Part shown: positions 42,098 through 50,715 of the stretch, one piece after another
Layout: each line of letters starts with the position of its first letter
Position numbering within the stretch: the first letter of the stretch is position 1
Assembly: GCA_947626165.1 (NCBI GenBank)
Contig: CANQRG010000012.1
Coordinates: forward strand, 1-64,000
Direction: 5' to 3'
DNA: 64,000 nucleotides
Origin: an uncultured Clostridia bacterium
Lineage (GTDB): Bacteria > Bacillota > Clostridia > Oscillospirales > Ruminococcaceae
Notes under the pieces: generated by a model
Databases searched by the model: none
Told to the model about the DNA's origin: nothing
Seen by the model: the letters and a program-made list of their open reading frames with translations, nothing else
Program-made: the position numbers and the translations under genes

Positions 42098-43469
42098 GCT
42101 TAGCACCTCCGTAAAGTCTTGGATTTTTGAAGCACTTGAACTTTGAAAGTGACGAAAGCATTAATCTTGAAGCAAATATTCCGAATACAAAGTTCAGAAT
42201 AATTCCGACAAGCAGCGTGTAACCAAGTGAATAAATCGTTCCGGCTGTCGAAGCTCCGAATGCAAAGAAGATAAAGTTCAGCATCTTTGCGAATAAGCTG
42301 TCGGTAGGTCCGAAAGCTCCCATTAATATAACCGCAACAAATACTACCGTGATGTTACTGTCGAATACGGCTGACCACGCTCTCTTATATCCTACTTCAA
42401 TAGCGCCGTTGAGCGTCTTTCCGTTATTCAGCTCTTCCTTGATTCTTTCAAAAGAAACTACGTTAGCGTCAACGCCCATTCCGACAGCAAGGATAATACC
42501 CGCAATACCCGGAATTGTAAGCGTGAAGCTTTCTATGCTCGGCAAAAAGCCGGATATAGCAGCTATTGTGCATACAACTTGTCCTATAAGAGCTATTGAT
42601 GCAACTGCGCCTGCCAGTCTGTAAACGAAGATCATATACAGACAGATAAGCACGAATGCAATTACTCCTGCAATGAGCATAGCGTTCAATGCTCCTGTTC
42701 CGAGTGTCGGAGAAATAATGTCCGTACTCGTTGCCTCTAATTTAAACGGAAGTGATCCTGCATTGATTTTGTCCGCAAGCGCTTTTGCGCTGTCGTATGT
42801 AAAGTCACCCTCGATAATGCACTTTCCGTCTGTTATTGCAGCGTTAACCGATGGAGCAGATATACAATCCTCGTCCATATAAATGGAAATGTATCCGCTT
42901 CCTGCAAGCTCAGTCGTAGCCTGTGCAAACGCTTCCTTACCTGCGTTATCAAACTCAAGACTTACAACATTTTCTGTTGTGTTGTTTTCAGTCTGCTGAA
43001 TGGTTGCCTCTGCCTTTGTAACCTGGTCGCCTGTAAGGATCGTTTCGCCGTTTATGTCCTCCTGACCTTTCTTAAAGCTGAGGATAGCCGTCTCGCCTAA
43101 TTCTTTTACAGCGGCTTCAGGGTCAAAGCTTGTGTCTCCTGCCTGCCATGGAAAGCTGACTACAACTCTTGAATTGTTATAATCAACGTAAACCTCACTG
43201 TCAGTAATGTTCAGACTTACAAGTCTTTGCTCTATTACCGATTTTGCTGCGTCCATGTTTGTTTCGGTTGCATTGTATCCGTCGGCAGGTTCAAATGTGG
43301 CGTTAACTCCGCCCCGAATATCAATTCCCCATCTGATCTCATCTACGCCCTTGATGTATGAGTTCCTTGTATCGCCGTATTGTGAGTGAATACCGAAAAA
43401 TGTAAGGTATCCGATCAAAACAATTACCGCCACTACGATAAAGAACACGGGCTTCTTTACTTTTCGCAC
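42090..43469 (-). CDS. secD: Protein translocase subunit SecD
   Basis: The SecF partner, with a large extracytoplasmic P1 domain after the first membrane segment (KPVFFIVVAVIVLIGYLTFF). It has DEIRWGIDIRGGVNATFEPA, the ISPTLGTGALNAMLIAGVIA junction and the GIAGIILAVGMGVDANVVSF motif with conserved D-x-N. It starts at GTG 43469, six bases after AGGAGGA; the upstream in-frame ATG has no ribosome site and would add 17 residues. At 459 residues it is normal for Firmicutes. No yajC gene is adjacent. Confidence 0.97.
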   Translation of the reverse strand: MRKVKKPVFFIVVAVIVLIGYLTFFGIHSQYGDTRNSYIKGVDEIRWGIDIRGGVNATFEPADGYNATETNMDAAKSVIEQRLVSLNITDSEVYVDYNNSRVVVSFPWQAGDTSFDPEAAVKELGETAILSFKKGQEDINGETILTGDQVTKAEATIQQTENNTTENVVSLEFDNAGKEAFAQATTELAGSGYISIYMDEDCISAPSVNAAITDGKCIIEGDFTYDSAKALADKINAGSLPFKLEATSTDIISPTLGTGALNAMLIAGVIAFVLICLYMIFVYRLAGAVASIALIGQVVCTIAAISGFLPSIESFTLTIPGIAGIILAVGMGVDANVVSFERIKEELNNGKTLNGAIEVGYKRAWSAVFDSNITVVFVAVILMGAFGPTDSLFAKMLNFIFFAFGASTAGTIYSLGYTLLVGIILNFVFGIFASRLMLSSLSKFKCFKNPRLYGGAKHE

Positions 43470-43597
43470 TGTTTGTCCTCCTAATATGTTAAAATTGTAA
43501 AACTGCGGTCGAAATCGCAAAAATATTCACTAAGTAATTATAACCAATTAATATCGGCTTGTCAAGTGGTGGAAACAAATAATATTATTATTTTTTC

Positions 43598-43631
43598 CAA
43601 AAAAGTCCTATCCCAATATTTGGCATAGGAC
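43598..43631 (-). terminator. Terminator after spoVT
   Basis: GTCCTAT (43605-43611) and ATAGGAC (43625-43631); on the minus strand it is followed by six T. It separates spoVT from the secD leader. Confidence 0.88.
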
Positions 43632-43705
43632 CTTGATGGATAATTTTCTTTATAAAATTATTTTGAATACGTAAAGAATTGATTAACAATATATTGACAT
43701 TTATG

Positions 43706-44245
43706 TTACTCTTCCATCTGTTTTCCCAAAAACATTGCCGCCGCTTTTGTTAAAATCAGCTTGTTCTGATCTCCCTTTGCGTTATCGTCCCCTGCAAGCA
43801 GAGCCACTGCGCCTGTAACAGTTCCCTCTGAAATGATGGGCGATATTGCAAGAGCCTTTTTCGATACTCCCTCAATTGGCATAACCGGACTCTCGCCTTC
43901 CTCGTAGGTGAACGACTTTCCGCTTTGGAAGAAGTCCTCAAGAGCCTGAGAAACTCTACGTTCAGAATACTCCTTCTTTCCCTGTCCCGACACAGCAACT
44001 ACATGGTCGCGGTCGAATACAACTACAGTTCCACCGTCGAGTTTGTGAATAACGTCGGCAGCCTGAGTTGCTGTTTCGCTCAGCTCGTGAACGGGAGAAT
44101 ATTTTCTGAATATTACATTCCCGTCGTTATCTGTGTAAATTTCAAGCGGACTTCCTTCCCTTATTCTCAATGTTCTTCTTATTTCCTTTGGGATCACAAC
44201 TCTTCCGAGATCATCAATTCTTCTTACTATTCCGGTAGCTTTCAT
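43706..44245 (-). CDS. spoVT: Stage V sporulation protein T (AbrB-type regulator)
   Basis: A forespore transcription regulator. The N-terminal AbrB swapped-hairpin DNA-binding domain reads KATGIVRRIDDLGRVVIPKE and IRRTLRIREGSPLEIYTDND. The C-terminal GAF-like domain (about 55-179) includes GGTVVVFDRDHVVAVSGQGK and ALAISPIISEGTVTGAVALL. ATG 44245 has GGAGGG upstream; the longer frame adds five residues. Two-domain AbrB proteins of this length are SpoVT rather than AbrB itself. Confidence 0.95.
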   Translation of the reverse strand: MKATGIVRRIDDLGRVVIPKEIRRTLRIREGSPLEIYTDNDGNVIFRKYSPVHELSETATQAADVIHKLDGGTVVVFDRDHVVAVSGQGKKEYSERRVSQALEDFFQSGKSFTYEEGESPVMPIEGVSKKALAISPIISEGTVTGAVALLAGDDNAKGDQNKLILTKAAAMFLGKQMEE

Positions 44246-44382
44246 TTTTATTCCCTCCAAATTATTTTTTAAGCAATGCAGTAATATTGTTTACACAAAA
44301 CTAAATTTTATACGATAATTTTTAATATCAAATATATTGTCATTTTTTATCAAAATAAATTTCTTTTTTTAACTTTATAAAT

Positions 44383-44401
44383 AAAAAGCCCGAGCTTTTT
44401 T
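44383..44401 (-). terminator. Probable terminator after mscL
   Basis: AAAAAGC (44383-44389) and GCTTTTT (44394-44400) around a four-base loop give a stem and T run on both strands. A direct repeat of GCCCGAGC brackets it. Confidence 0.6.
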
Positions 44402-44425
44402 GCCCGAGCCAAATTTTATGTATTT

Positions 44426-44917
44426 TTAAATTTTTACTTCTGCTTTCTGTTCTCCTGCCTCTTGCATCTCTTCTCTTGCCTCTGACTTCTGGCTTCTTGC
44501 CTCTTGCTTCTGGTCTCTTGCCTCTAGAAGCAAATCCCGTATTTCGGTCAATAGAGTTATATCAGTAACAGGAGGTGCCTTCTCCTCCTCAGGCTCATCA
44601 GTTTTCTTTCTGCCCAGCTCCTGAGCCTTGTTTACCGCTTTGACAAGCAAGAACACCGTAAACGAAATAAGCAAAAAGCTTACTATCGCATTTATAAAAC
44701 TGCCTATACCAAATCCGCCGGGAGCCCAGTCTGCAAACTTTTCAATACCGGCTTTCTTTAATATTATTCCTATGATCGGAGTTAAAAGGTCCTCAACCAA
44801 AGAAGTTACTATCGCAGTAAATGCAGAACCTATGATCAATCCTACTGCCAGGTCGAGAACGTTACCTCTTGAAATAAACTGCTTAAATTCGGCAATAAAA
44901 CCTTTTTTCTTATCCAT
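44426..44917 (-). CDS. mscL: Large-conductance mechanosensitive channel with repeat-derived tail
   Basis: A pentameric channel that opens under membrane tension to release solutes. The canonical part begins KKGFIAEFKQFISRGNVLDL and AVGLIIGSAFTAIVTSLVED, has the second membrane segment INAIVSFLLISFTVFLLVKA, and reaches the family's usual cytoplasmic end LLTEIRDLL near residue 130. The last 33 residues (131-163) are extra: EARDQKQEARSQKSEAREE and similar, in seven-residue steps. They are encoded by the 21-bp repeat family found in intergenic DNA elsewhere in the window. The tail should extend the C-terminal helical bundle. Confidence 0.96.
   Translation of the reverse strand: MDKKKGFIAEFKQFISRGNVLDLAVGLIIGSAFTAIVTSLVEDLLTPIIGIILKKAGIEKFADWAPGGFGIGSFINAIVSFLLISFTVFLLVKAVNKAQELGRKKTDEPEEEKAPPVTDITLLTEIRDLLLEARDQKQEARSQKSEAREEMQEAGEQKAEVKI
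44451..44527. repeat. 21-bp family repeat inside the mscL coding region
   Basis: TTGCCTC, TTGCTTC and TTGCATC units with a 21-base period run from the mscL 3' end up to CCTCTAG at 44521-44527. Period 21 equals seven codons, so the repeat stays in frame. Confidence 0.9.
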
Positions 44918-45118
44918 TTTCCTCTCCTTTTCAAATATTCAAAATTAGATCAAAATATTTTTAAATATAATGTAGTATATCATATTTCTTTTGACATTTC
45001 AATCTTTTTTATGACATAAAAACGCCGTCATAAAGCGTATCTGCAAGGCAGTATTTGTTCTTGCTTTTTTATGCCAAAGGTAGTATAATAAATTGAAATA
45101 TGTTTAAAAGGATGATGT

Positions 45119-46096
45119 TTGGTGCTTCGTAATCTGATACCTGAGCAATTTTCAAATATTTACTATGGAATTTTGGTTTTTGCAAGTTTTTTTATAACCT
45201 TCGGAGGTATAAAGCTTTTCAGAGGTTCTCTTCCAAAAGACAAGGGAAGAGAATATGCCTTAAACGGCAAGCTCTCGGAAGGAAAGCCTCGAGGGGCGGG
45301 TATTATACTTATAATAACATTTATACTGTCATCCGTTTTATTTGTTCCGCTTGATTTGGAGCTTATTATTTACCTCGCTTTGATTTTTATTGAAATGATG
45401 AGCGGATATTTAGACGACGCTGCAAAGGTGCCTTGGGGAGAGTACAAAAAAGGCTTTATCGACCTTGTTGTAGCAGTCGGAGTTTCTGTTACATACTACA
45501 CATTCAACGGCAGTGTGATAAACTTCGCTATGCTTGGTATAAGGGGAGTGAAAATCCCTGCTGTATTGTTTATAATACTCGGTGTGATACTGGTCTGGGC
45601 GGCTATAAACGTAACAAACTGCTCGGACGGAGTTGACGGGCTTTGCGGAAGTCTAACATCTATTTCTCTAATAACGGCATATATTATGCTTTTCTTCTTG
45701 GGAAAAGGACAAAGCTATCGTTCTATGCTGCTTATTATGATAGTCTGCGTTTTGACATACCTGTGGTTCAACGCGTCTCCGAGCAAGCTTCTTATGGGCG
45801 ACGCCGGCTCCAGAGCGCTGGGAGTTATTCTGGCAATTTCGCTTTTGCAGACAGGCTCGCCCGTTACTTTCATTTTCGTGGCGTTTATGCTTATACTCGA
45901 CGGCGGACTAGGCTTGATAAAGGTAAGCGCAATCAGGTATTTAAAGCTCAAAAATTTTATGAGAGATATCAGAACTCCTATTCACGACCATATGAGAAAG
46001 GTAAAAGACTGGAGCGATACACAGGTCGTATTCAGATTCAGCATTTTGCAGGTAATCATTTCACTAGTTGTTATTGCGTTTTCAATTAAAATTTAG
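45119..46096 (+). CDS. MraY/WecA/TagO-family phospho-sugar transferase
   Basis: A 325-residue integral membrane enzyme that moves a phospho-sugar from a UDP-sugar to undecaprenyl phosphate. Catalytic motifs are GYLDDAAK, NVTNCSDGVDGLCGSL and LLMGDAGSRALGV, with a late loop DIRTPIHDHMRK. The last differs from the PLHHHFE-type loop of standard MraY, so this may be a second MraY-like copy or start a wall polymer. It is not in a division/cell-wall cluster. The start is TTG 45119 or GTG 45122, after AAAAGGATG; no ATG is usable. Confidence 0.88.
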   Translation: MVLRNLIPEQFSNIYYGILVFASFFITFGGIKLFRGSLPKDKGREYALNGKLSEGKPRGAGIILIITFILSSVLFVPLDLELIIYLALIFIEMMSGYLDDAAKVPWGEYKKGFIDLVVAVGVSVTYYTFNGSVINFAMLGIRGVKIPAVLFIILGVILVWAAINVTNCSDGVDGLCGSLTSISLITAYIMLFFLGKGQSYRSMLLIMIVCVLTYLWFNASPSKLLMGDAGSRALGVILAISLLQTGSPVTFIFVAFMLILDGGLGLIKVSAIRYLKLKNFMRDIRTPIHDHMRKVKDWSDTQVVFRFSILQVIISLVVIAFSIKI

Positions 46097-46203
46097 TTTC
46101 TATCAAAATGCTTTTATAAAACATAAATTGTTTTACCGAAAAGTATATTTAACTGCAAACCGCTTAGATTATTTAATAAGAAATTTTAAGGATAGATAAA
46201 TTA

Positions 46204-48171
46204 ATGAACCTTCAGGATTATGAAAAATTTGATAGAGAAAACGCTTATTTCGGCAATGATTTAGGCGCTTTGATCATTGATGATAAAACTCAGTTCAAGG
46301 TTTGGGCTCCAAATTCAACTGCCGTTTTTTTGAATTTATACAGCGACGGCGAAGGCGGAAGTCCTTATGAGATCGCAACTATGCAAAAACAGGAAAAAGG
46401 CGTCTGGACGGGAACTATTTCAAAAAACCTAGACGGTGTTTTTTACACCTACACTTTTGAATACGGAGGTCACCGAACGGAAACCATAGACATTTACGCA
46501 AAGGCGTGCGGGGTAAACGGAGACAGAGGAGCTGTTGTTGATTTCAAGACGACCGACCCTAAAGGCTGGGATAAGGTAAAAAAGCCCAAATGCAAAAGCC
46601 CTTGCGACGCTGTTATTTATGAAACGAACGTAAGGGATTTTTCTATTGATAAATCAAGCGGAGTTAGCGAGAAACACAGGGGCAGATTTTTGGCGTTCAC
46701 CGAAAGCGGAACTTCTTATAAAGGTACAAAAACCTGCCTTGCGCATTTAAAGTCTTTGGGCATTACGCATATTCATCTTCTCCCTGTATTTGACTTTGCA
46801 ACTATCGATGAGAAAATTCCTATAACTGAAAACAAAAACTACAACTGGGGCTACGACCCGAAAAACTACAACTGCTTAGAAGGCTCATATTCAACAGATC
46901 CGTATGACCCGAAGGTTCGGATAAGGGAGTTTAAGGAAATGGTCAAGTCGCTCCACGAGAACAATATCGGCGTAATTATGGACGTGGTTTACAACCATAC
47001 TTACGAGAGCGAGAAATCGTCCTTTCACAGAACCTTTCCGTTTTATTACCACAGAACGGTCCACAACTGGTTTTCAAACGGTTCAGGCTGCGGTAACGAG
47101 TTAGCTACCGAGCGCGCTATGGTAAGAAAGTATATATTGGATTCTGTTGAATTCTGGGCAAGGGAGTATAAAATAGACGGCTTTAGGTTTGACCTTATGG
47201 GGCTTATTGATATCGAAACCGTCAACCTGATAAGGGATAAACTGAATGAGATAGACCCTCAGATATTAATGTACGGCGAGGGTTGGACAGGCGGAGAATC
47301 TCCTTTGCCGTCGGCAAAGCTCGCTTATAAATGGAACTCTTATCAGTTTGCAAGGGTAGGTCTGTTTAACGACAATATAAGAGACGCCGTAAAAGGGGCG
47401 GTTTTCAACATTTATGATAAGGGTTATGTAAGCGGTGATCTTCTCACTGCAAATGTAATTAAAAGAGGTCTTGCAGGAAGTATTCCGCACAGTCAGCTTA
47501 ACGGAAATGATGAAGCCTGCTTTGCTTACAATCCCACTCAGACGATTAACTACTGTGAGGCTCACGATAACCACACTCTTTGGGACAAGCTGACAGTCAG
47601 CGCAGAGCATTTTACCTATGAAGAGCGTGTTAAGATGGACAAGCTTGCGGCGGCTATTGTTATTCTGTCGCAAGGAGTTCCGTTTTTAGAGCTTGGACAG
47701 GATTTTCTGCGTTCAAAGCCAACAGTTTTAAACGAGAATGAAACTCTCGGCAGCAAATACGTTCCTTACAGCGGAAACAGCTACAATGCTCCAGATGAGA
47801 CAAATTCGATAAAGTGGAATCAAAAACACGAAAACATAAGCGTTTTTGAATATTACAAAAAACTTATTGCGATTAGAAAAAAATATCCTCAGTTAAGGCT
47901 CACCAAAAGAGAAGATGTTGAAGCACATATGAGATTCTTCGACACGGGAGACGGTAACATCATAGGCTTTTCTCTTACAAGTCCAGAAGCTGAAAATAAA
48001 TCTGTCATTACGGTATTGTTAAATCCCTATACAGATACAAGGTCTGCAAGACTGCCAGACGGAAAATTTAACGTGATATTAGATTCAAACGGCAAAACTG
48101 AAACTGAAAACAGCATATCCGGTGAAATTGAGCTTGAGGCTATATCCTCTGTTATTCTGTTGAAAAAATAA
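46204..48171 (+). CDS. pulA: Type I pullulanase, GH13
   Basis: Cuts alpha-1,6 branches in pullulan, amylopectin or glycogen. An N-terminal CBM48-like beta domain (about 20-120, TQFKVWAPNSTAVFLNLYSD) precedes the GH13 barrel. The barrel has the pullulanase-specific YNWGYDP (Y213), VIMDVVYNHTY, and catalytic residues D330 (GFRFDLMG), E359 (YGEGW) and D455 (AHDNHTLWD). There is a short C-terminal beta domain. At 655 residues with no signal peptide, it acts in the cytoplasm, probably on glycogen or imported maltodextrins. It is a single gene followed by a terminator. Confidence 0.96.
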   Translation: MNLQDYEKFDRENAYFGNDLGALIIDDKTQFKVWAPNSTAVFLNLYSDGEGGSPYEIATMQKQEKGVWTGTISKNLDGVFYTYTFEYGGHRTETIDIYAKACGVNGDRGAVVDFKTTDPKGWDKVKKPKCKSPCDAVIYETNVRDFSIDKSSGVSEKHRGRFLAFTESGTSYKGTKTCLAHLKSLGITHIHLLPVFDFATIDEKIPITENKNYNWGYDPKNYNCLEGSYSTDPYDPKVRIREFKEMVKSLHENNIGVIMDVVYNHTYESEKSSFHRTFPFYYHRTVHNWFSNGSGCGNELATERAMVRKYILDSVEFWAREYKIDGFRFDLMGLIDIETVNLIRDKLNEIDPQILMYGEGWTGGESPLPSAKLAYKWNSYQFARVGLFNDNIRDAVKGAVFNIYDKGYVSGDLLTANVIKRGLAGSIPHSQLNGNDEACFAYNPTQTINYCEAHDNHTLWDKLTVSAEHFTYEERVKMDKLAAAIVILSQGVPFLELGQDFLRSKPTVLNENETLGSKYVPYSGNSYNAPDETNSIKWNQKHENISVFEYYKKLIAIRKKYPQLRLTKREDVEAHMRFFDTGDGNIIGFSLTSPEAENKSVITVLLNPYTDTRSARLPDGKFNVILDSNGKTETENSISGEIELEAISSVILLKK

Positions 48172-48182
48172 ATATATTTTTT

Positions 48183-48212
48183 AAGATGTCAATTTATATT
48201 GGCATCTTTTTT
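48183..48212 (+). terminator. Terminator after pulA
   Basis: AAGATG-T-CAAT (48183-48193) pairs with ATTG-G-CATCTT (48198-48208), then a T run. Confidence 0.85.
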
Positions 48213-48222
48213 ATAACAAAAA

Positions 48223-48254
48223 ATCCACCCCTATCAAACCTGACGGAGGTGGAT
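48223..48254 (-). terminator. Terminator after the GH5 gene
   Basis: On the minus strand ATCCACC (48248-48254) and GGTGGAT (48223-48229) are followed by TTTTTTG. Confidence 0.8.
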
Positions 48255-48278
48255 CATATGCAATGTCACCGTTGCTTA

Positions 48279-50330
48279 TTATTTAACTTTAACTTTCGAA
48301 GAATTCTTCCAATCACTGTATAATTTCTTAGTTACGCCCTTAGCGTTCTTGTATGTAGTAAATGCTCTTACTCTAACATAGTAAGTTTTTCCTTTTTTGA
48401 TTTTCTTATGTTTGATTGTTATCTTATTTTTCTTAATTGACTTCTTATTTACAATCAGCTTTTTAAATTTCTTATTTGCACACACCTGTACTTGATAGCC
48501 CTTGGCACCCTTTAACTTCTTCCAAGTAACAGTAATCTTTTTCTTCTTACTATTAACATTCAGTTTTTTAATTGTTGCCTTTTTCACATTAGTAATTGGT
48601 TTTTGTCTTGATGTTGGTTGTGTAGGAGAAGCTGTTGTCGGTTTTGCCTGTGTCGGCTCTGTAGGAGCAGGCGCAGGCGTAGGCTTATTAGACTTGTCTA
48701 TGGTCTTGATAATATTTCCGTTTGCGTCAAGAAATTCAACACGTCTTACCAAGAATACATAGTCAACAGCCTCTGACCATGATGCCGTAAACATATAAAT
48801 ATAGTAAACGTCTCCTGTTTTTATTGGATTTTTCAGATTCAATACCGCTTCACATTCAGTTACACCGGTCAAGTCACTTTGACCTTCGACAGTGTTTGAT
48901 GAATTCGTTTCTGCAACCGTTGCAGAAAGCTGTATTTTTGTATATACGTTGAAAGCAACTTTTGAAGCGCTGTCAAATACATATCTCACCTGTATAGCGT
49001 CATTTAATTCTTCATCAGCATATCCCGAAACGACCAGTGCTTTTTTATTGTACTTGATCTCTGCAAGAGCTTCATCTTTTGTTATTGGAGGAATTATCTC
49101 AGGTGCAGGCTCAGCCTCACCCTTGTATGCATCCATAATTGCGGCGATAATATTCGGCTGTGCAACTTCAAAAGTTTCTCTTTTAAACAAACCGAATTTG
49201 TCAGCACCTACACCGTGTCCGTTATTATCCCATACTACAGGTATCATTCCTCTGCTTCTTGCGGCTTTGCATAACTCGCTCATGAATTTTACTCTGTAGC
49301 TTTCGTTACTCTTGTTAATAGCGCCGCACTCACCGATAACTACAGGGTATCCCTTAACTACAAACGACGCATAACACCTTGTTAATAAATCATGCATTGA
49401 TTGTATCTCAGCGTCGGTTCCCCATACATTAGTATAACCTGGCTTTGCAGGGTTCCCTTCTCCTGCAAAACCATATGGATTATAATAGTGTACCGATATC
49501 ATTATTCGCTGCTCCTCAGCAGGAATTGATGCGTCTCTGTTTGTATCTGTAGGAAGCTCAAATCCATAATCTCCTGTTGTATAGCTTATATCTGTGTTCC
49601 AGCCCGGGATCAAAAGCCATCTCTTGGCATTGTTGCCCTCTTCGACTCCCGTTTTACGAACTGTATCAACAAATATCTGATTATAAGCGTTTATGTTTGC
49701 ATAATATGCTCTGTTTGGATATTCTTCACCATTATTGTAAGAATATTCACCGTCAAACTCCTCATTCATTGATTCAAAGATAAGGTGCTCATCATATGTT
49801 TTGAATTTTTCTGCTATCTGTCTCCAGCAAGCCTCATACTTAGCCTTGATTGCAGGCTGCTCACTATCTGGAGCGTTGCACAACAGCCATCCGCCATCTA
49901 CAGTATTGTATCCATCTCCGTGCATATTGATTATTGTGTAAAGTCCCTCTGCAAGCGCCATATCCACAACCTCTTGAATTCTGTCAAGCCATGCAGTTTC
50001 AATAGTATAATCGGGTGCGGGTCCTATCTTTGATAAATAGGATACAGGAATTCTTACACTTTTAAATCCTGCATTTTTAACCATTTTAAATATTTCCGGA
50101 GTGATTACAGGGTTGCTCCATGCGGTTTCGCTGGGTACTCCGTTCTTAGAAGCTTCAAGTTGATTTCCTAAGTTCCAGCCAGGCTCCATTGCCTCTGTTA
50201 TCTGCTTTTGATTCAGATCATCAAATACATCGTTGGGTTCTTCTGCATTAGTTGAAAACGTTGAAAACGACATTGCGCTTATTGCCATTACAACTGCTGA
50301 AATTTCTGCTATTACTCTTTTTAGTTTCAT
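48279..50330 (-). CDS. Secreted GH5 endoglucanase-type enzyme with basic Fn3-like C-terminus
   Basis: A signal peptide (1-29) is followed by a GH5 barrel (about 35-400): MEPGWNLGNQLEA, SVRIPVSYL, acid/base E190 in FESMNE, HYYNPYGF and nucleophile E334 in VIGECGAI. This matches the GH5_4-type beta-glucanases of Ruminococcus. A beta-sandwich domain follows (about 415-565), perhaps carbohydrate-binding, then a Pro/Thr linker and a very lysine-rich Fn3-like module. There is no dockerin, so it is not cellulosomal; the basic module may bind anionic wall polymers. ATG 50330 has AAAGGAA upstream; a longer frame adds 13 residues without a signal-like pattern. Confidence 0.93.
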   Translation of the reverse strand: MKLKRVIAEISAVVMAISAMSFSTFSTNAEEPNDVFDDLNQKQITEAMEPGWNLGNQLEASKNGVPSETAWSNPVITPEIFKMVKNAGFKSVRIPVSYLSKIGPAPDYTIETAWLDRIQEVVDMALAEGLYTIINMHGDGYNTVDGGWLLCNAPDSEQPAIKAKYEACWRQIAEKFKTYDEHLIFESMNEEFDGEYSYNNGEEYPNRAYYANINAYNQIFVDTVRKTGVEEGNNAKRWLLIPGWNTDISYTTGDYGFELPTDTNRDASIPAEEQRIMISVHYYNPYGFAGEGNPAKPGYTNVWGTDAEIQSMHDLLTRCYASFVVKGYPVVIGECGAINKSNESYRVKFMSELCKAARSRGMIPVVWDNNGHGVGADKFGLFKRETFEVAQPNIIAAIMDAYKGEAEPAPEIIPPITKDEALAEIKYNKKALVVSGYADEELNDAIQVRYVFDSASKVAFNVYTKIQLSATVAETNSSNTVEGQSDLTGVTECEAVLNLKNPIKTGDVYYIYMFTASWSEAVDYVFLVRRVEFLDANGNIIKTIDKSNKPTPAPAPTEPTQAKPTTASPTQPTSRQKPITNVKKATIKKLNVNSKKKKITVTWKKLKGAKGYQVQVCANKKFKKLIVNKKSIKKNKITIKHKKIKKGKTYYVRVRAFTTYKNAKGVTKKLYSDWKNSSKVKVK

Positions 50331-50388
50331 AACAATTTCCTTTCTTAATATATTTCTAATTTTAAGCATACAATATTTGCTTATAATT

Positions 50389-50418
50389 ATTATACAATAA
50401 CTTTCTGTTCAAAGTCAA
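50389..50418 (-). promoter_or_regulatory. Promoter of the GH5 gene
   Basis: On the minus strand TTGACT (50413-50418) and TATAAT (50389-50394), spacing 18. The rest of the 385-base divergent gap (50331-50715) is AT-rich; a TATAAT near 50605 for the plus-strand gene has no good -35 box. Confidence 0.65.
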
Positions 50419-50715
50419 TAATTTTATTGATTTTTTATAATTTCATAAAATGTGGCATTTCCTTACTGTTTATTATTAATTTATCACAGCCGAAAAACAT
50501 TACCTTGTTTTTTAACATTCACTTGAACTTTTGGCATACAATATGCCTGATTGCCAATAAATCTTTTGTCTAAAGCCTTTATTTTTTTGAAAATTTATTG
50601 TATAATCTAAAGGTACGAAAAATAACACTGGCAATTATAAATGCTAATTAAATGCGAAAATAAACTTTAACTTATACTAAGATGAGATGAATACATATAA
50701 AGAACGGAGAGTTTT

